Below, piece by piece: positions 42,243 through 50,416 of a DNA stretch of 64,000 nucleotides (its first letter is position 1; every line of letters begins with the position of its first letter). The DNA is from Magnetospirillum sp. (GTDB taxonomy: Bacteria; Pseudomonadota; Alphaproteobacteria; CACIAM-22H2). The stretch covers positions 1,037,950 through 1,101,949 of the forward strand of contig JAPZUA010000001.1 in the NCBI GenBank assembly GCA_027532905.1, given 5' to 3'. Made by a program: the position numbers and the translations under genes. The notes beneath the pieces are model-generated. The model did not search any database. It worked only from the letters and a program-made list of their open reading frames with translations, and was not told where the DNA came from.

Positions 42243-43292
42243 ATGACCGTCCGCCATCTTCCCAAGCTCAGCCGCCGCAGCGTTCTGGCCGGTGCCGCCG
42301 CCCTGTCGGCCGGCAGCCTTGCAAGCCCGTCGGTGATCCGCGCGCAGACGCGCGAACTGGTCGTGGGTGCAGCCTCGAGCCAGCGCAGCTGGTCGGAAGA
42401 GATCATGATCCCGGCCTTCGAAAAGAAGCACAATGTGAAGGTCGTTTTCGAGGGTACCCGCTCGCTCGTCAATCTCGAGAAGATGCAGAAGAACAAGGAC
42501 AAACAATATCTCTCGGTCGTGCAGATGGACGATCCGGTGATGATCTTGGCCGTGCGCGAAGGCCTGCTCGAGCCGATCACGGCCGCCAAAGTGCCCAACT
42601 CGGCGTCGCTGAAGCCCGGTGTGACGCACATGAACGGCATGTGGGTCAACTACCTGCAGCCGTGGGTCGGCATTGCCTACAACACAACCCGCATGGCCGC
42701 CCCCACGAGCTGGGCCGAGATCTACGATCCCAAATACAAAGGCCGCGTGATTCTGCCTTCGCTGCAGAACACCGAAGGTGTCATGAACCTGTTCTTGGCC
42801 TCGTTCCTCAAGACCGGCAAGCCGATGGCCGAAGCGCAGAAGGACATGGACTCCGCCTTCGCCAAGCTCAAAGAGATGAAGGCCAACATCCTGATGGCCT
42901 ACACGCAGGAAGGCCAAGCCTACAATCTGCTCGAACAGGGCGAAGCCTTCATGGTGGCGGGTGCGATCTCCACGCTCGCCCTTGCACGCAAGGCAAAGGG
43001 TGCGCCGATCGAACTCGCCGCACCCAAAGAAGGCACCTTCTCGATGCCGTCGGGTATCGCACTCGTCAAAGGCGCACCGCTGCCCGAGCTGGGGGCTGCC
43101 TATGTCGACATGCTGCTGAGCCCGGAAATCCAGGCCAAGGTCACGGAAGCGACGTTTGCGCTGCCGACCAACCGCACGGTTCCTGCACCGGCCGGGTTGT
43201 CGAGCCTCATCGTGCATCCAGTCGACTGGGCCAACGTGTCGGAAAACCGTGCTGCATGGGTCGCGCGTTGGGATCGCGAGCTGTCGCTCTAG
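42243..43292 (+). CDS. Polyamine-type extracellular solute-binding protein, Tat-exported
   Basis: The 349-aa protein starts at ATG 42243 behind AAGGAG. It has a twin-arginine signal (SRRSVLAGAAALSAGSLASP). RELVVGAASSQRSWSEEIMI, VGIAYNTTRMAAPTSWAEIY and YKGRVILPSLQNTEGVMNLF mark the PotD/AfuA-like family. It is the first gene of a complete importer (binding protein, ATPase, two permeases) placed among catabolic genes, so its ligand is probably the compound they degrade. Polyamine specificity is not shown. Confidence 0.87.
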   Translation: MTVRHLPKLSRRSVLAGAAALSAGSLASPSVIRAQTRELVVGAASSQRSWSEEIMIPAFEKKHNVKVVFEGTRSLVNLEKMQKNKDKQYLSVVQMDDPVMILAVREGLLEPITAAKVPNSASLKPGVTHMNGMWVNYLQPWVGIAYNTTRMAAPTSWAEIYDPKYKGRVILPSLQNTEGVMNLFLASFLKTGKPMAEAQKDMDSAFAKLKEMKANILMAYTQEGQAYNLLEQGEAFMVAGAISTLALARKAKGAPIELAAPKEGTFSMPSGIALVKGAPLPELGAAYVDMLLSPEIQAKVTEATFALPTNRTVPAPAGLSSLIVHPVDWANVSENRAAWVARWDRELSL

Positions 43293-43314
43293 GGCCGCAG
43301 TGCCGAGCCGCGCG

Positions 43315-44397
43315 ATGAGTGCGAGCGAAGCCTTTCTCGACATTCGCGGCGCCGAGAAATCCTTCGCGGGCAACCGCGTGCTCGGCGGCGTGGATTTTGG
43401 CGTGAACCGCGGCGAGTTCGTCTCGCTACTCGGACCTTCGGGCTGCGGCAAAACCACGCTGCTGCGCATCGTCGCAGGGCTGCTCGACGCCGATCGCGGC
43501 AGCGTGCGTCTGGCAGGCTCCGAGATCGGCAACCTGCCCACGCACAAGCGCGGCGTGGGTGTCGTCTTCCAGAACTACGCGCTGTTCCCGCATTTGTCGG
43601 TCGCCGACAATGTCGCGTTCGGCCTGCGCGCCCAGCGCCGGCCGCAGGCCGACATCGCACCCACGGTCGCGAAGTTTCTCGACCTCGTGCACCTGACCGA
43701 GATGGCGGCACGGCCCGTACGCGGGCTTTCGGGCGGCCAGCAGCAGCGCGTGGCGGTGGCGCGCGCGTTGGCGGTCGCCCCCAAATTACTGCTGCTCGAC
43801 GAACCGTTTTCGGCCCTCGACCGCAAGCTGCGCGAGACGATGCAGATTGAACTCAAGCGGCTGCTGCGCGACGTCGGCATCACGACAGTGCTGGTCACGC
43901 ACGACCAAGAAGAAGCGCTCGTCATGTCGGACCGCGTCGCGGTGATGAGCGGCGGTGCGATCGAACAATTCGACCGGCCGGACGCGATCTATCTGCGCCC
44001 CAAAACGCCGTTCGCTTTGGGCTTCGTCGGCCATTCGACGCGCATTGTCGGCAAAGCGGGCGCAAGTGCGAACGGCACGCTTGCAGTCGAAACGCCGGTC
44101 GGCCGCTTTTTTGCGGCCGCCAGTTTCATGGCGGGCGTGCCTGTGCTGCTCGCGATCCGGCCCGAGCGCATCCGCATCAACGCCGCCGAAACGGAAGCAA
44201 ACACGCTCGACGCAAAACTGACCGAGCTTGTGTTCCAGGGCTCGAAAGTGCATCTGCATTTTGCGGCGGGCGAGGCGCAGACGCTGCTCGTGGAAGCCGC
44301 CCAGATCCCGCCCGACCTCGCGGTCGGCGACACGGCCCGCCTGTCCTGGTCGTACGACGACACGCTCATTTTCCCGCACGACGGCACGCCGCAATGA
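43315..44397 (+). CDS. ABC transporter ATP-binding protein, PotA-like
   Basis: The 360-aa ATPase has Walker A LGPSGCGKTTLLR, Q-loop VFQNYALFPHLSVADNVAFG, signature LSGGQQQRVAVARAL, Walker B LLLLDEPFSALDRKLR and a C-terminal TOBE domain (about residues 285-355). The start ATG 43315 has a weak ribosome site, 22 bp after the binding-protein stop. Its stop overlaps the next permease start (ATGA). It energises the importer of this operon. Confidence 0.9.
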   Translation: MSASEAFLDIRGAEKSFAGNRVLGGVDFGVNRGEFVSLLGPSGCGKTTLLRIVAGLLDADRGSVRLAGSEIGNLPTHKRGVGVVFQNYALFPHLSVADNVAFGLRAQRRPQADIAPTVAKFLDLVHLTEMAARPVRGLSGGQQQRVAVARALAVAPKLLLLDEPFSALDRKLRETMQIELKRLLRDVGITTVLVTHDQEEALVMSDRVAVMSGGAIEQFDRPDAIYLRPKTPFALGFVGHSTRIVGKAGASANGTLAVETPVGRFFAAASFMAGVPVLLAIRPERIRINAAETEANTLDAKLTELVFQGSKVHLHFAAGEAQTLLVEAAQIPPDLAVGDTARLSWSYDDTLIFPHDGTPQ

Positions 44398-45245
44398 TTG
44401 CGGCCCTCAAGAACCGGCTGGCACGCACGGATCGCATCGCGATCCTGGCCGTGCCGGCTCTCCTCTACATGGTCGCGATTTTTGCGATCCCGGTGGCGGG
44501 GCTGCTGTTGCGCAGTTTCAGCGGACCCGACGGATTCACGCTCGCGGGCTATGTTTCGTTTTTGAGCGACGCGTTCAACTGGCGCGTGATCGGCAACACG
44601 CTGCGCGTAGCGGCGATCACCACGCTGATCTGCCTTGCCATCGGCTACCCGACCGCCGTGGCGCTGTCGCGCGCACGCGGCTTCGTGCAGGTGGCCCTGC
44701 TCGTTGCGATCATCCTGCCTTTGTCGGTCGGCGTGATCGTCAAAGCCTTCGCCTGGCAGATCGTGCTGCGCCGCGACGGTATCGTCGCCAATATCCTGGT
44801 CGGCCTCGGCGTGTGGGACACGCCGAAACTGCTTCTGTTCACCGAAACGGGGCTGATCATCGGCGCGGCCAATCTGTTTTTGCCGTTCATGATCCTGCCG
44901 ATCTATTCGGTGCTGAAACTCGTCGATCCGAACATCCAGGATGCGGCTGCGACACTCGGCGCTTCGCCCCTCTACCGCTTTTTCAAAGTGGCGTTGCCGC
45001 TGGCCATGCCCGGCATTGTGAGCGGGGCATCGATCGTCTTTTCGCTGGCCGTGTCGATGTACGTGATCCCGAGCCTGCTGATCGGCGACCGCTTCCAGAC
45101 TTTGGCGACCCTCGTAGGCCGCTCGTTCTTGTTGATGCGCAATGAGCAACTCGGTGCCGTGACCGCAAGCGTGCTGCTGGCCCTCGCCCTTGCCATTGTC
45201 GCCTTCAGCACCTGGGCCGTGCGACGCAAGGGGGATTCGCGATGA
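44394..45245 (+). CDS. ABC permease, PotB-like
   Basis: The 283-aa inner-membrane protein has six helices. The EAA loop IQDAAATLGASPLYRFFKVA precedes LPLAMPGIVSGASIVFSLAV. It overlaps both neighbours by 4 bp (ATGA), so ATPase and both permeases are translationally coupled. Unlike the operon at 7519, the permease halves are separate here. Confidence 0.9.
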   Translation: MIAALKNRLARTDRIAILAVPALLYMVAIFAIPVAGLLLRSFSGPDGFTLAGYVSFLSDAFNWRVIGNTLRVAAITTLICLAIGYPTAVALSRARGFVQVALLVAIILPLSVGVIVKAFAWQIVLRRDGIVANILVGLGVWDTPKLLLFTETGLIIGAANLFLPFMILPIYSVLKLVDPNIQDAAATLGASPLYRFFKVALPLAMPGIVSGASIVFSLAVSMYVIPSLLIGDRFQTLATLVGRSFLLMRNEQLGAVTASVLLALALAIVAFSTWAVRRKGDSR

Positions 45246-46042
45246 CGCTCGCCGAACGCAGCGCGACCGCGGTCGTCTGGACGATCGCCGGCGCGGTCAC
45301 GATCTTCCTGATGACGCCGCTCGTCGTGACCGTGATCGTGTCGTTCGGCTCGAGCGCTGTTTTCACGCTGCCCCCGCCGGGCTGGTCGCTGCGCTGGTAC
45401 GAGCGGCTTGCCAATCTGCGGGGGCTAAGCTCGGCCTTGGCGGTATCGTTCCAGGTCGGCCTGCTCGCGACCGCCGCATCGCTGCTGTTGGGCGGCATGG
45501 CGTCGATCGCGTTGGCACGCGGCCGTTTTGCAGGCCGCGAAGCGATCCTCGCGTTCCTGACCTCGCCCTTGATGCTGCCGGGCTTGGTGCTCGGCATCGC
45601 CTTGCTGCAAGGCCTGCGCTTTGCGGGATTGCGCGACGTGTGGACGAGCCTTGTGATCGCGCACGTGATCATCACCATGCCCTACGTCGTGCGCACGCTC
45701 TATTCGGCGCTGACGCTGTTCGACTTCTCGCTCGTCGATGCGGCGCGCACGCTGGGCTGCTCGTATCCGGCCGCGATCGGGCGGGTGCTGCTGCCCAATC
45801 TCGCCCCGGCTTTCGTAACGTCGGGAATATTCGCTTTTCTCGCGTCGATGGACAATTATGCGATCTCGATCTTCTTCACCAATGCCTGGACAAAGACATT
45901 GCCCATCCAGATGCTCAACTATGTCGAAGAGCAGCCCGACCCGACCATCGCAGCGATTTCGTCGCTGCTGATCGGCCTCGTGCTCGTACTGCTCTTGATC
46001 TGCGAGCGCGTGGTGGGCCTGCGCCGTCTAGCCGAGATCTAA
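45242..46042 (+). CDS. ABC permease, PotC-like
   Basis: The 266-aa six-helix permease has the EAA loop LVDAARTLGCSYPAAIGRVL. DNYAISIFFTNAWTKTLPIQ, typical of PotC/AfuB-type proteins, follows. It pairs with the PotB-like protein to form the channel. A deacetylase-fold gene follows after 10 bp, which ties the importer to a catabolic enzyme in one operon. Confidence 0.9.
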   Translation: MTLAERSATAVVWTIAGAVTIFLMTPLVVTVIVSFGSSAVFTLPPPGWSLRWYERLANLRGLSSALAVSFQVGLLATAASLLLGGMASIALARGRFAGREAILAFLTSPLMLPGLVLGIALLQGLRFAGLRDVWTSLVIAHVIITMPYVVRTLYSALTLFDFSLVDAARTLGCSYPAAIGRVLLPNLAPAFVTSGIFAFLASMDNYAISIFFTNAWTKTLPIQMLNYVEEQPDPTIAAISSLLIGLVLVLLLICERVVGLRRLAEI

Positions 46043-46052
46043 AGCAAATCCG

Positions 46053-46976
46053 ATGCAGCTTCCCGAACACGACCGCGATTTTCGCGGGCACGCCGGCCTC
46101 TCGCCGATCCGCCATTGGCCCAATGGTGCCACGCTTGCCGTGTCGGTCGTCGTCAATGTCGAGGAAGGGGCGGAGCTTTCGCGCGGCATGGGCGACGAAG
46201 CCAACGAATTCATCTACGAGGCGGTCGAGCGCGTCGAAGGCCAGCGCGATCTGTGCATGGAATCGCACTTCGAATACGGCACGCGCGCAGGCTGGCCGCG
46301 TCTGCGCAGCGTGCTGCGCCAATACGGCGTGCGCGCGACGATGAGCTGCAACGGCCGCGCCGTGGCCTTGTCGCCGTGGTTGGCGCAAGAAGCCGTTGCC
46401 GACGGACACGAAATCTCAGCGCATGGCTGGCGCTGGGAGCGGCATGTGGCGATGGACGAGGCCCACGAGCGCAACGTGATCGTCGCCACGGTCGACGCAT
46501 TGCAGGCGGCGAGCGGAACGCCCACCGTCGGTTGGCACACGCGCTCGGCGACCTCGATCAACACGCGCCGCCTGCTCGTCGAGCATGGCGGCTTCCTCTA
46601 CGATTCGAACGCCTACAACGACGATCTGCCCTATGCGGTAACGATGCTCGGCAAATCGCACATCGTGCTGCCCTATTCGTTCGACACGAACGACATGCGC
46701 TTCAACAACAATGGCGGCTTCGTACAGGCAGGCGACTTTGCGACCTACTGCATCGGCGCGTTCGACCGGCTCTTGGCCGAAAGTGCGACGCAGCCGCGCA
46801 TGCTGTCGGTGGGGCTGCATTTGCGCATCATCGGCAAACCTGCGCGCATCGGCGGGCTCGAAAGATTCTTGGCCCACGCGTGCGGCAAGCCGGGCGTGTG
46901 GTTCGCGCGCCGCGACGAGATCGCGCATGCGTGGCGCCAAGCAACGGGCCTCGGGCCTTGGCAGGCGCGCGGCTAG
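46053..46976 (+). CDS. Polysaccharide deacetylase-fold protein, PuuE/allantoinase-like
   Basis: The 307-aa cytosolic protein shows strong PuuE features: LAVSVVVNVEEGAELSRGMG, HFEYGTRAGWPRLRSVLRQY, DGHEISAHGWRWERHVAMDE, VGWHTRSATSINTRRLLVEH and FLYDSNAYNDDLPYAV. PuuE is a metal-independent allantoinase, and many relatives act on other cyclic amides. It is the last gene of the importer operon and is followed by a terminator hairpin. With the second PuuE-like gene at 37331 it supports an amide or ureide pathway. Confidence 0.87.
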   Translation: MQLPEHDRDFRGHAGLSPIRHWPNGATLAVSVVVNVEEGAELSRGMGDEANEFIYEAVERVEGQRDLCMESHFEYGTRAGWPRLRSVLRQYGVRATMSCNGRAVALSPWLAQEAVADGHEISAHGWRWERHVAMDEAHERNVIVATVDALQAASGTPTVGWHTRSATSINTRRLLVEHGGFLYDSNAYNDDLPYAVTMLGKSHIVLPYSFDTNDMRFNNNGGFVQAGDFATYCIGAFDRLLAESATQPRMLSVGLHLRIIGKPARIGGLERFLAHACGKPGVWFARRDEIAHAWRQATGLGPWQARG

Positions 46977-46999
46977 GCCGCGCAAAGGGCAGCGTCGCG

Positions 47000-47031
47000 C
47001 CGAGCCCGTGAACAGACGTTCAGGGGCTCGG
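47000..47031. terminator. Hairpin between convergent operons
   Basis: CCGAGCCC (47000-47007) pairs with GGGCTCGG (47024-47031), and an inner TGAAC/GTTCA extends the stem around a 4-nt loop. It separates the plus-strand deacetylase (ends 46976) from the minus-strand gene ending at 47038. It probably acts in both directions. Confidence 0.7.
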
Positions 47032-47037
47032 GCCCTT

Positions 47038-47925
47038 TCAACCCCATTTCATTTCGCCTGTCGCCACCTTGGAACCGATATCGAGCGCAATGCCCATGCC
47101 CAGGCCGCTGAAGCGCGCTTCCATCGCCGCCTTGAGTGCGGCGGCATTCGCAGCGCGCGCCAGTTCCTCCTCGAACGCGGTCAGATAGGCGAGGGTGAAT
47201 GCGATGGCGGAGCCGTCCGTCGCCGCTGCCGTCGCCATATGGCCAGGCACGACGATCGCGGGCTTGCGCGCGGAGAGCTTTTCCAGATTGGCGCGCCAGC
47301 TTGCGCGCTGCGTCTTTTCGGGCGTGTCGGCGGTCCAGACATGGACTCCGGCGAAGATCAACACGCCGCCAAAAACGGCGTTTAGATCCGGCACGAAAAG
47401 CGTGCGCCGGTTGGCAAGCTCGTCGGCGGCAACAATCTCGACGGCCGCGCCGTCGACATGCAACGTGGCGCCGTCGAAGCTGTCGGGGATTACGATGTCC
47501 GCAAGCGACTGTGGGCCGTTGTCCTTGAGTTGCGGGCCCCACACGGCCAGCTTCTTTTCCACGTTGCCGCGGATCGCGGCGATCGTCGCCGACGCGGCGA
47601 GCACGCGCGCATTCGGGAAAGCCGTCGTGATTGGTTTCAGGCTGAAGTAATAGTCGGGGTCAGACTGGCTGACATAGATGGTCGTCAGGGTCTTGCCGGT
47701 GGCACGGATCGCCTCGACGACCTTCCGGCCGTCCGAATAGGTGAAACCACCGTCGATCAACATGGCTTCCGAGCCGCCGCTGAGCAGCACCGGCGCACGG
47801 TAGAAACCGGTTTCGCCGGCGGGCAAGTGTCGCCAGGCGAGGCGGCCCGCTGCCATGGCAAATCCGGCAGAGGTCGCGGCGAGCGCTCCAGCTGCGGCTT
47901 TCATAACGTTTCTCCTCGTAAGCAT
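47038..47925 (-). CDS. MBL-fold protein with degenerate metal site, exported
   Basis: The 295-aa protein starts at ATG 47925 with GGGAGAA upstream. It has a Tat-like leader (LTRRNVMKAAAGALAATSAG). The overall MBL fold is clear (AMLIDGGFTYSDGRKVVEAI, then PAIVVPGHMATAAA). The HxHxDH zinc motif reads Q87-S-D89-P-D91-Y92 (VSQSDPDYYFSL): three metal-binding histidines are gone and only the Asp is kept. It is probably not a standard di-zinc hydrolase. It lies 38 bp after the DsbA-like gene in the same direction. Confidence 0.82.
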   Translation of the reverse strand: MLTRRNVMKAAAGALAATSAGFAMAAGRLAWRHLPAGETGFYRAPVLLSGGSEAMLIDGGFTYSDGRKVVEAIRATGKTLTTIYVSQSDPDYYFSLKPITTAFPNARVLAASATIAAIRGNVEKKLAVWGPQLKDNGPQSLADIVIPDSFDGATLHVDGAAVEIVAADELANRRTLFVPDLNAVFGGVLIFAGVHVWTADTPEKTQRASWRANLEKLSARKPAIVVPGHMATAAATDGSAIAFTLAYLTAFEEELARAANAAALKAAMEARFSGLGMGIALDIGSKVATGEMKWG

Positions 47926-47963
47926 GGTGTTCTCCCAGTTGGACAAAAAAAGAGGGCGTGAAA

Positions 47964-48608
47964 TCAAGCCGCCTTGAGCAGGGCGATCAACGCTTCGGCG
48001 TCGCCGAACAGGGCGGCGCCCGGCACCGGTCGGCACGTTTCTCCGATACCGGCGATCAATCTCGGCACGCCGGTGACGCCAAAGCTGCGCATTGCCGTTT
48101 GGCCTTTTTGGATATGGGATTTGCCGGCCACGACCAGCGCGTCATCCGGCTTCTGCAGCCTTTCGGCAGCTTCCACGAGACTCAGAGAACGGAGGATCGC
48201 GTTGAGAACGGCAAAATCCGTGATGTCGCGCCCGTCGACGTAGCGTGCCGCCTGAATCGCCCGTAGCGCCTCCAGTTGCCGATCCGGTGCTATAAGGGCG
48301 ACGGCGGTCAGCGCCAGCGTCGCCGGGCCGGAATCGAACCGCGTGCCAGGTTTCTCCAAGACATGCCGACGATAGGCTTCGCTGAAAATCTGCCCCGTCA
48401 ATCGAGCGATACGTTCGTCGTTGCTCCATGCAAAGGCTGCGAAGCCGGAATCCATCGGCCGGGCACCTTCGCCGGCGAACAGGCCGGTCGGCAAAACTTC
48501 AATGGCAAGATCGCCATCGGCGGCGAGCCGTTCCAACATTGGCGCGGCGCCGTAGCACCAGCCGCATAGCGGGTCGAACAAATAAGTGGCGTGTGTGCGC
48601 TTGGTCAT
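47964..48608 (-). CDS. DsbA family oxidoreductase (FrnE-like)
   Basis: The 214-aa protein starts at ATG 48608 behind AGGAGATG. It has a thioredoxin-like active site CGWC (Cys15, Cys18) at the very N-terminus, a helical insertion and the cis-Pro segment FGVTGVPRLIAGIG. The lack of a signal peptide puts it in the cytoplasm, like FrnE/2-hydroxychromene-isomerase-type DsbA proteins. It is divergent from a LysR gene and precedes the degenerate MBL gene. The trio looks like a LysR-controlled unit responding to a redox or xenobiotic signal. Confidence 0.85.
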   Translation of the reverse strand: MTKRTHATYLFDPLCGWCYGAAPMLERLAADGDLAIEVLPTGLFAGEGARPMDSGFAAFAWSNDERIARLTGQIFSEAYRRHVLEKPGTRFDSGPATLALTAVALIAPDRQLEALRAIQAARYVDGRDITDFAVLNAILRSLSLVEAAERLQKPDDALVVAGKSHIQKGQTAMRSFGVTGVPRLIAGIGETCRPVPGAALFGDAEALIALLKAA

Positions 48609-48670
48609 GCCGCATCTCCTTGATGCCAGCATTTGCCACACGATTATTGACTATAGAAGACAAACAAAGA

Positions 48671-48696
48671 ATACAGACTGTATGGTATTTCAATAC
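48671..48696. promoter_or_regulatory. Two adjacent palindromes in the LysR/DsbA divergent promoter
   Basis: ATACAG-A-CTGTAT (48671-48683) is a perfect 6-bp inverted repeat with one central base; GTATT-TC-AATAC (48685-48696) is a second, 5-bp one. They lie in the AT-rich 107-bp gap between the divergent genes and just upstream of the LysR ribosome site. This is the classical position for LysR autoregulation and target control. Confidence 0.6.
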
Positions 48697-48715
48697 AATT
48701 TCTTTGGAGGCGATC

Positions 48716-49642
48716 ATTCGCACGATAAACCTTAACCGCCTTTCCTATTTCGCCGCCGTGGTCGATACGGGGTCGTTTACGCGCGCCGCCGAAAGGCTCG
48801 GTATCACCAAGGCGGTGGTCAGCCAGCAAGTCGCCCAGTTGGAGCGCGACCTGCGGACGAGCCTGCTCGTCCGCACTACCCGGCGGGTCCATCCGACGGA
48901 AGCCGGCCGCCTGTTGCATGCGCGCTGTCTGCTGATACTGCGCGAGGCCGAGACGGCCGTCGACGAATTGGCCCAGACGGTGGCCCAGCCGAGCGGAGTC
49001 CTGCGCATCACAGCGCCGAACGACTATGGCACTGCGATCGTCGTGCCGGTGGTGACGTCGTTCACCACGCGCTATCCGGACTGTCAGGTTGAACTAACGC
49101 TCGGCGACGCGCTGCTCGATCTGGCGAATGGCCGTATCGATATGGCCATTCGTGTTGGCTGGCTTGCGGATTCGAGTCTGTCGGCCCGGCGGATAGGCGG
49201 TTTCAGGCAATTGCTCGTTGGCGGCGGGGCGCTTGCCGATCGGGCAGCGGCGGTGCGAGACCCCAAGCAGTTGGCTGAGCTGCCCTTCATCGCCAATATG
49301 GCTTTGCGCGAGCCGCTGACCTGGACCCTATCGCGCCCTGCGGGCAAACAGCAGACAGTTCGAATGCGCGCCAGCGTCGCCATCGATACGACTCCGGGCG
49401 TGCTGGCGGCGGTTCTCGAGGGCGGCGGGCTGTCGGTGCTGCCCGACTATCTTGTCGCAGCCGATCTGGCGGCGGGCCGACTGCGCCATATTCTGCCCGA
49501 ATGGCAGCTCCCGTCCGGCGGCGTATACACGGTCTATCCGGCGACAAGATTTCGCCCGCGCAAAGTGACCGCCTTTGTCGATATGCTGCTGGCGGCCACC
49601 CGGACTGCGCCGTCCCAGGATGCGCATTTGCGCATACCCTGA
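48716..49642 (+). CDS. LysR family transcriptional regulator, unusual start codon
   Basis: The 308-aa protein has the LysR helix-turn-helix (SYFAAVVDTGSFTRAAERLG, ITKAVVSQQVAQLERDL) and a substrate-binding domain (GVLRITAPNDYGTAIVVPVV, LSVLPDYLVA). No ATG, GTG or well-placed TTG begins it. GGAGG at 48706-48710 lies five bases before ATT 48716, which gives the normal LysR length (IRTINLNRLSYF). TTG 48704 overlaps that ribosome site, and ATG 48623 would add 31 odd residues and remove the promoter. It is divergent from the DsbA-like gene, its likely target. Confidence 0.85.
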   Translation: MRTINLNRLSYFAAVVDTGSFTRAAERLGITKAVVSQQVAQLERDLRTSLLVRTTRRVHPTEAGRLLHARCLLILREAETAVDELAQTVAQPSGVLRITAPNDYGTAIVVPVVTSFTTRYPDCQVELTLGDALLDLANGRIDMAIRVGWLADSSLSARRIGGFRQLLVGGGALADRAAAVRDPKQLAELPFIANMALREPLTWTLSRPAGKQQTVRMRASVAIDTTPGVLAAVLEGGGLSVLPDYLVAADLAAGRLRHILPEWQLPSGGVYTVYPATRFRPRKVTAFVDMLLAATRTAPSQDAHLRIP

Positions 49643-49737
49643 GTGTGTGCGGCAAAAGAGCGGAATCGAAGACGCGGCCGGAGCCCCGCTCGACGGCATT
49701 TCGCGCGGTGTGCTCGAAGGATCGAGAGGAAAGATAT

Positions 49738-49814
49738 TGGCGCGCCCGGCGCGACTCGAACGCGCGACCTTCAGCTTCGGAGGCTGACACTCTATCCAAC
49801 TGAGCTACGGGCGC
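49738..49814 (-). tRNA. tRNA-Arg (anticodon CCG)
   Basis: The minus strand folds as a complete cloverleaf: acceptor GCGCCCG/CGGGCGC, D-arm GCTC-AGTTGGATAG-AGTG, anticodon stem TCAGC/GCTGA with loop CTCCGAA (anticodon CCG, reads CGG) and T-arm GCGCG-TTCGAGT-CGCGC. CCA is encoded (49738-49740). It lies between the LysR gene, which ends 95 bp away, and msrQ. No duplicated 3' end that would mark an integrated element was found in the window. Confidence 0.95.
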
Positions 49815-49834
49815 TCACCAATTCGGGCCGGAAC

Positions 49835-50416
49835 CTAGCGCATGCCCTGCGGCTTTGCAAATCCGCGCCAAACGCGGTGCACGAGGGCCAAGCCCAGGGC
49901 GGCGGCCTGCGCATAAAGCTCGGTGCGGTCGAGCCGCACGGCCAGCGCAAAATGCAGCCAGCCCAACAGGGAAGCCGGATAGACCAAAAGATGCAGCTGG
50001 CGCCAACGCGGCATTCCCAGCCACGCGCGCGAGGCCCCGTTCGAGGTGGCCGCGAGCGGCACCATCAGCAAAGTGGCGGCCAAGCCCAGTGCGAGAAAAA
50101 GACGCAGCAGTTCCTCGAACAAAAACGGCCAATCGAACCCGTATTGGCGGGTCCAGAAGTACAGATGGGCAAACGCATAGAGGGCACCGCCGAGCCCAAA
50201 GGCGCGCCGCCATGGCTCGATCGGCGCCAACAGTCGAAAGCTCAGCAGCGGCGAAATGAGCAGCGCCAGCACGGTAAAGCGCATCGCCCACAAGCCGGTT
50301 TCGCGCACGGCCAAGCGCCAGGGCGAGGCGGCGTAGCTGCCGTCGAGCAAGCCCGCCGCCAGCAGCACGGCCGGGGCCGCCGCCATCGCCCAACCGGCGG
50401 CGGCGACCGGCTTCAT
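49835..50416 (-). CDS. msrQ: Heme-binding subunit of protein-methionine-sulfoxide reductase MsrPQ
   Basis: The 193-aa membrane protein has six helices of the ferric-reductase-like fold: ETGLWAMRFTVLALLISPLL, RRAFGLGGALYAFAHLYFWT and WRQLHLLVYPASLLGWLHFA contain the heme-ligand histidines of MsrQ (YedZ). It carries electrons from the quinone pool to periplasmic MsrP, a molybdoenzyme that repairs oxidised methionines. msrP itself is not in the window. The stop of the lipoprotein hydrolase gene overlaps the opposite end of the unit: msrQ follows it by ATGA at 50416. Confidence 0.92.
   Translation of the reverse strand: MKPVAAAGWAMAAAPAVLLAAGLLDGSYAASPWRLAVRETGLWAMRFTVLALLISPLLSFRLLAPIEPWRRAFGLGGALYAFAHLYFWTRQYGFDWPFLFEELLRLFLALGLAATLLMVPLAATSNGASRAWLGMPRWRQLHLLVYPASLLGWLHFALAVRLDRTELYAQAAALGLALVHRVWRGFAKPQGMR

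Noticed and set aside
48623-48715. ATG 48623 as the start of the LysR gene
   Set aside because: It would add 31 residues not typical of LysR, start 15 bp from the divergent ATG, and place the palindromic promoter region inside the gene.
49738-49814. Integrated element at tRNA-Arg
   Set aside because: No integrase, no direct repeat of the tRNA 3' end and no phage gene was found nearby.
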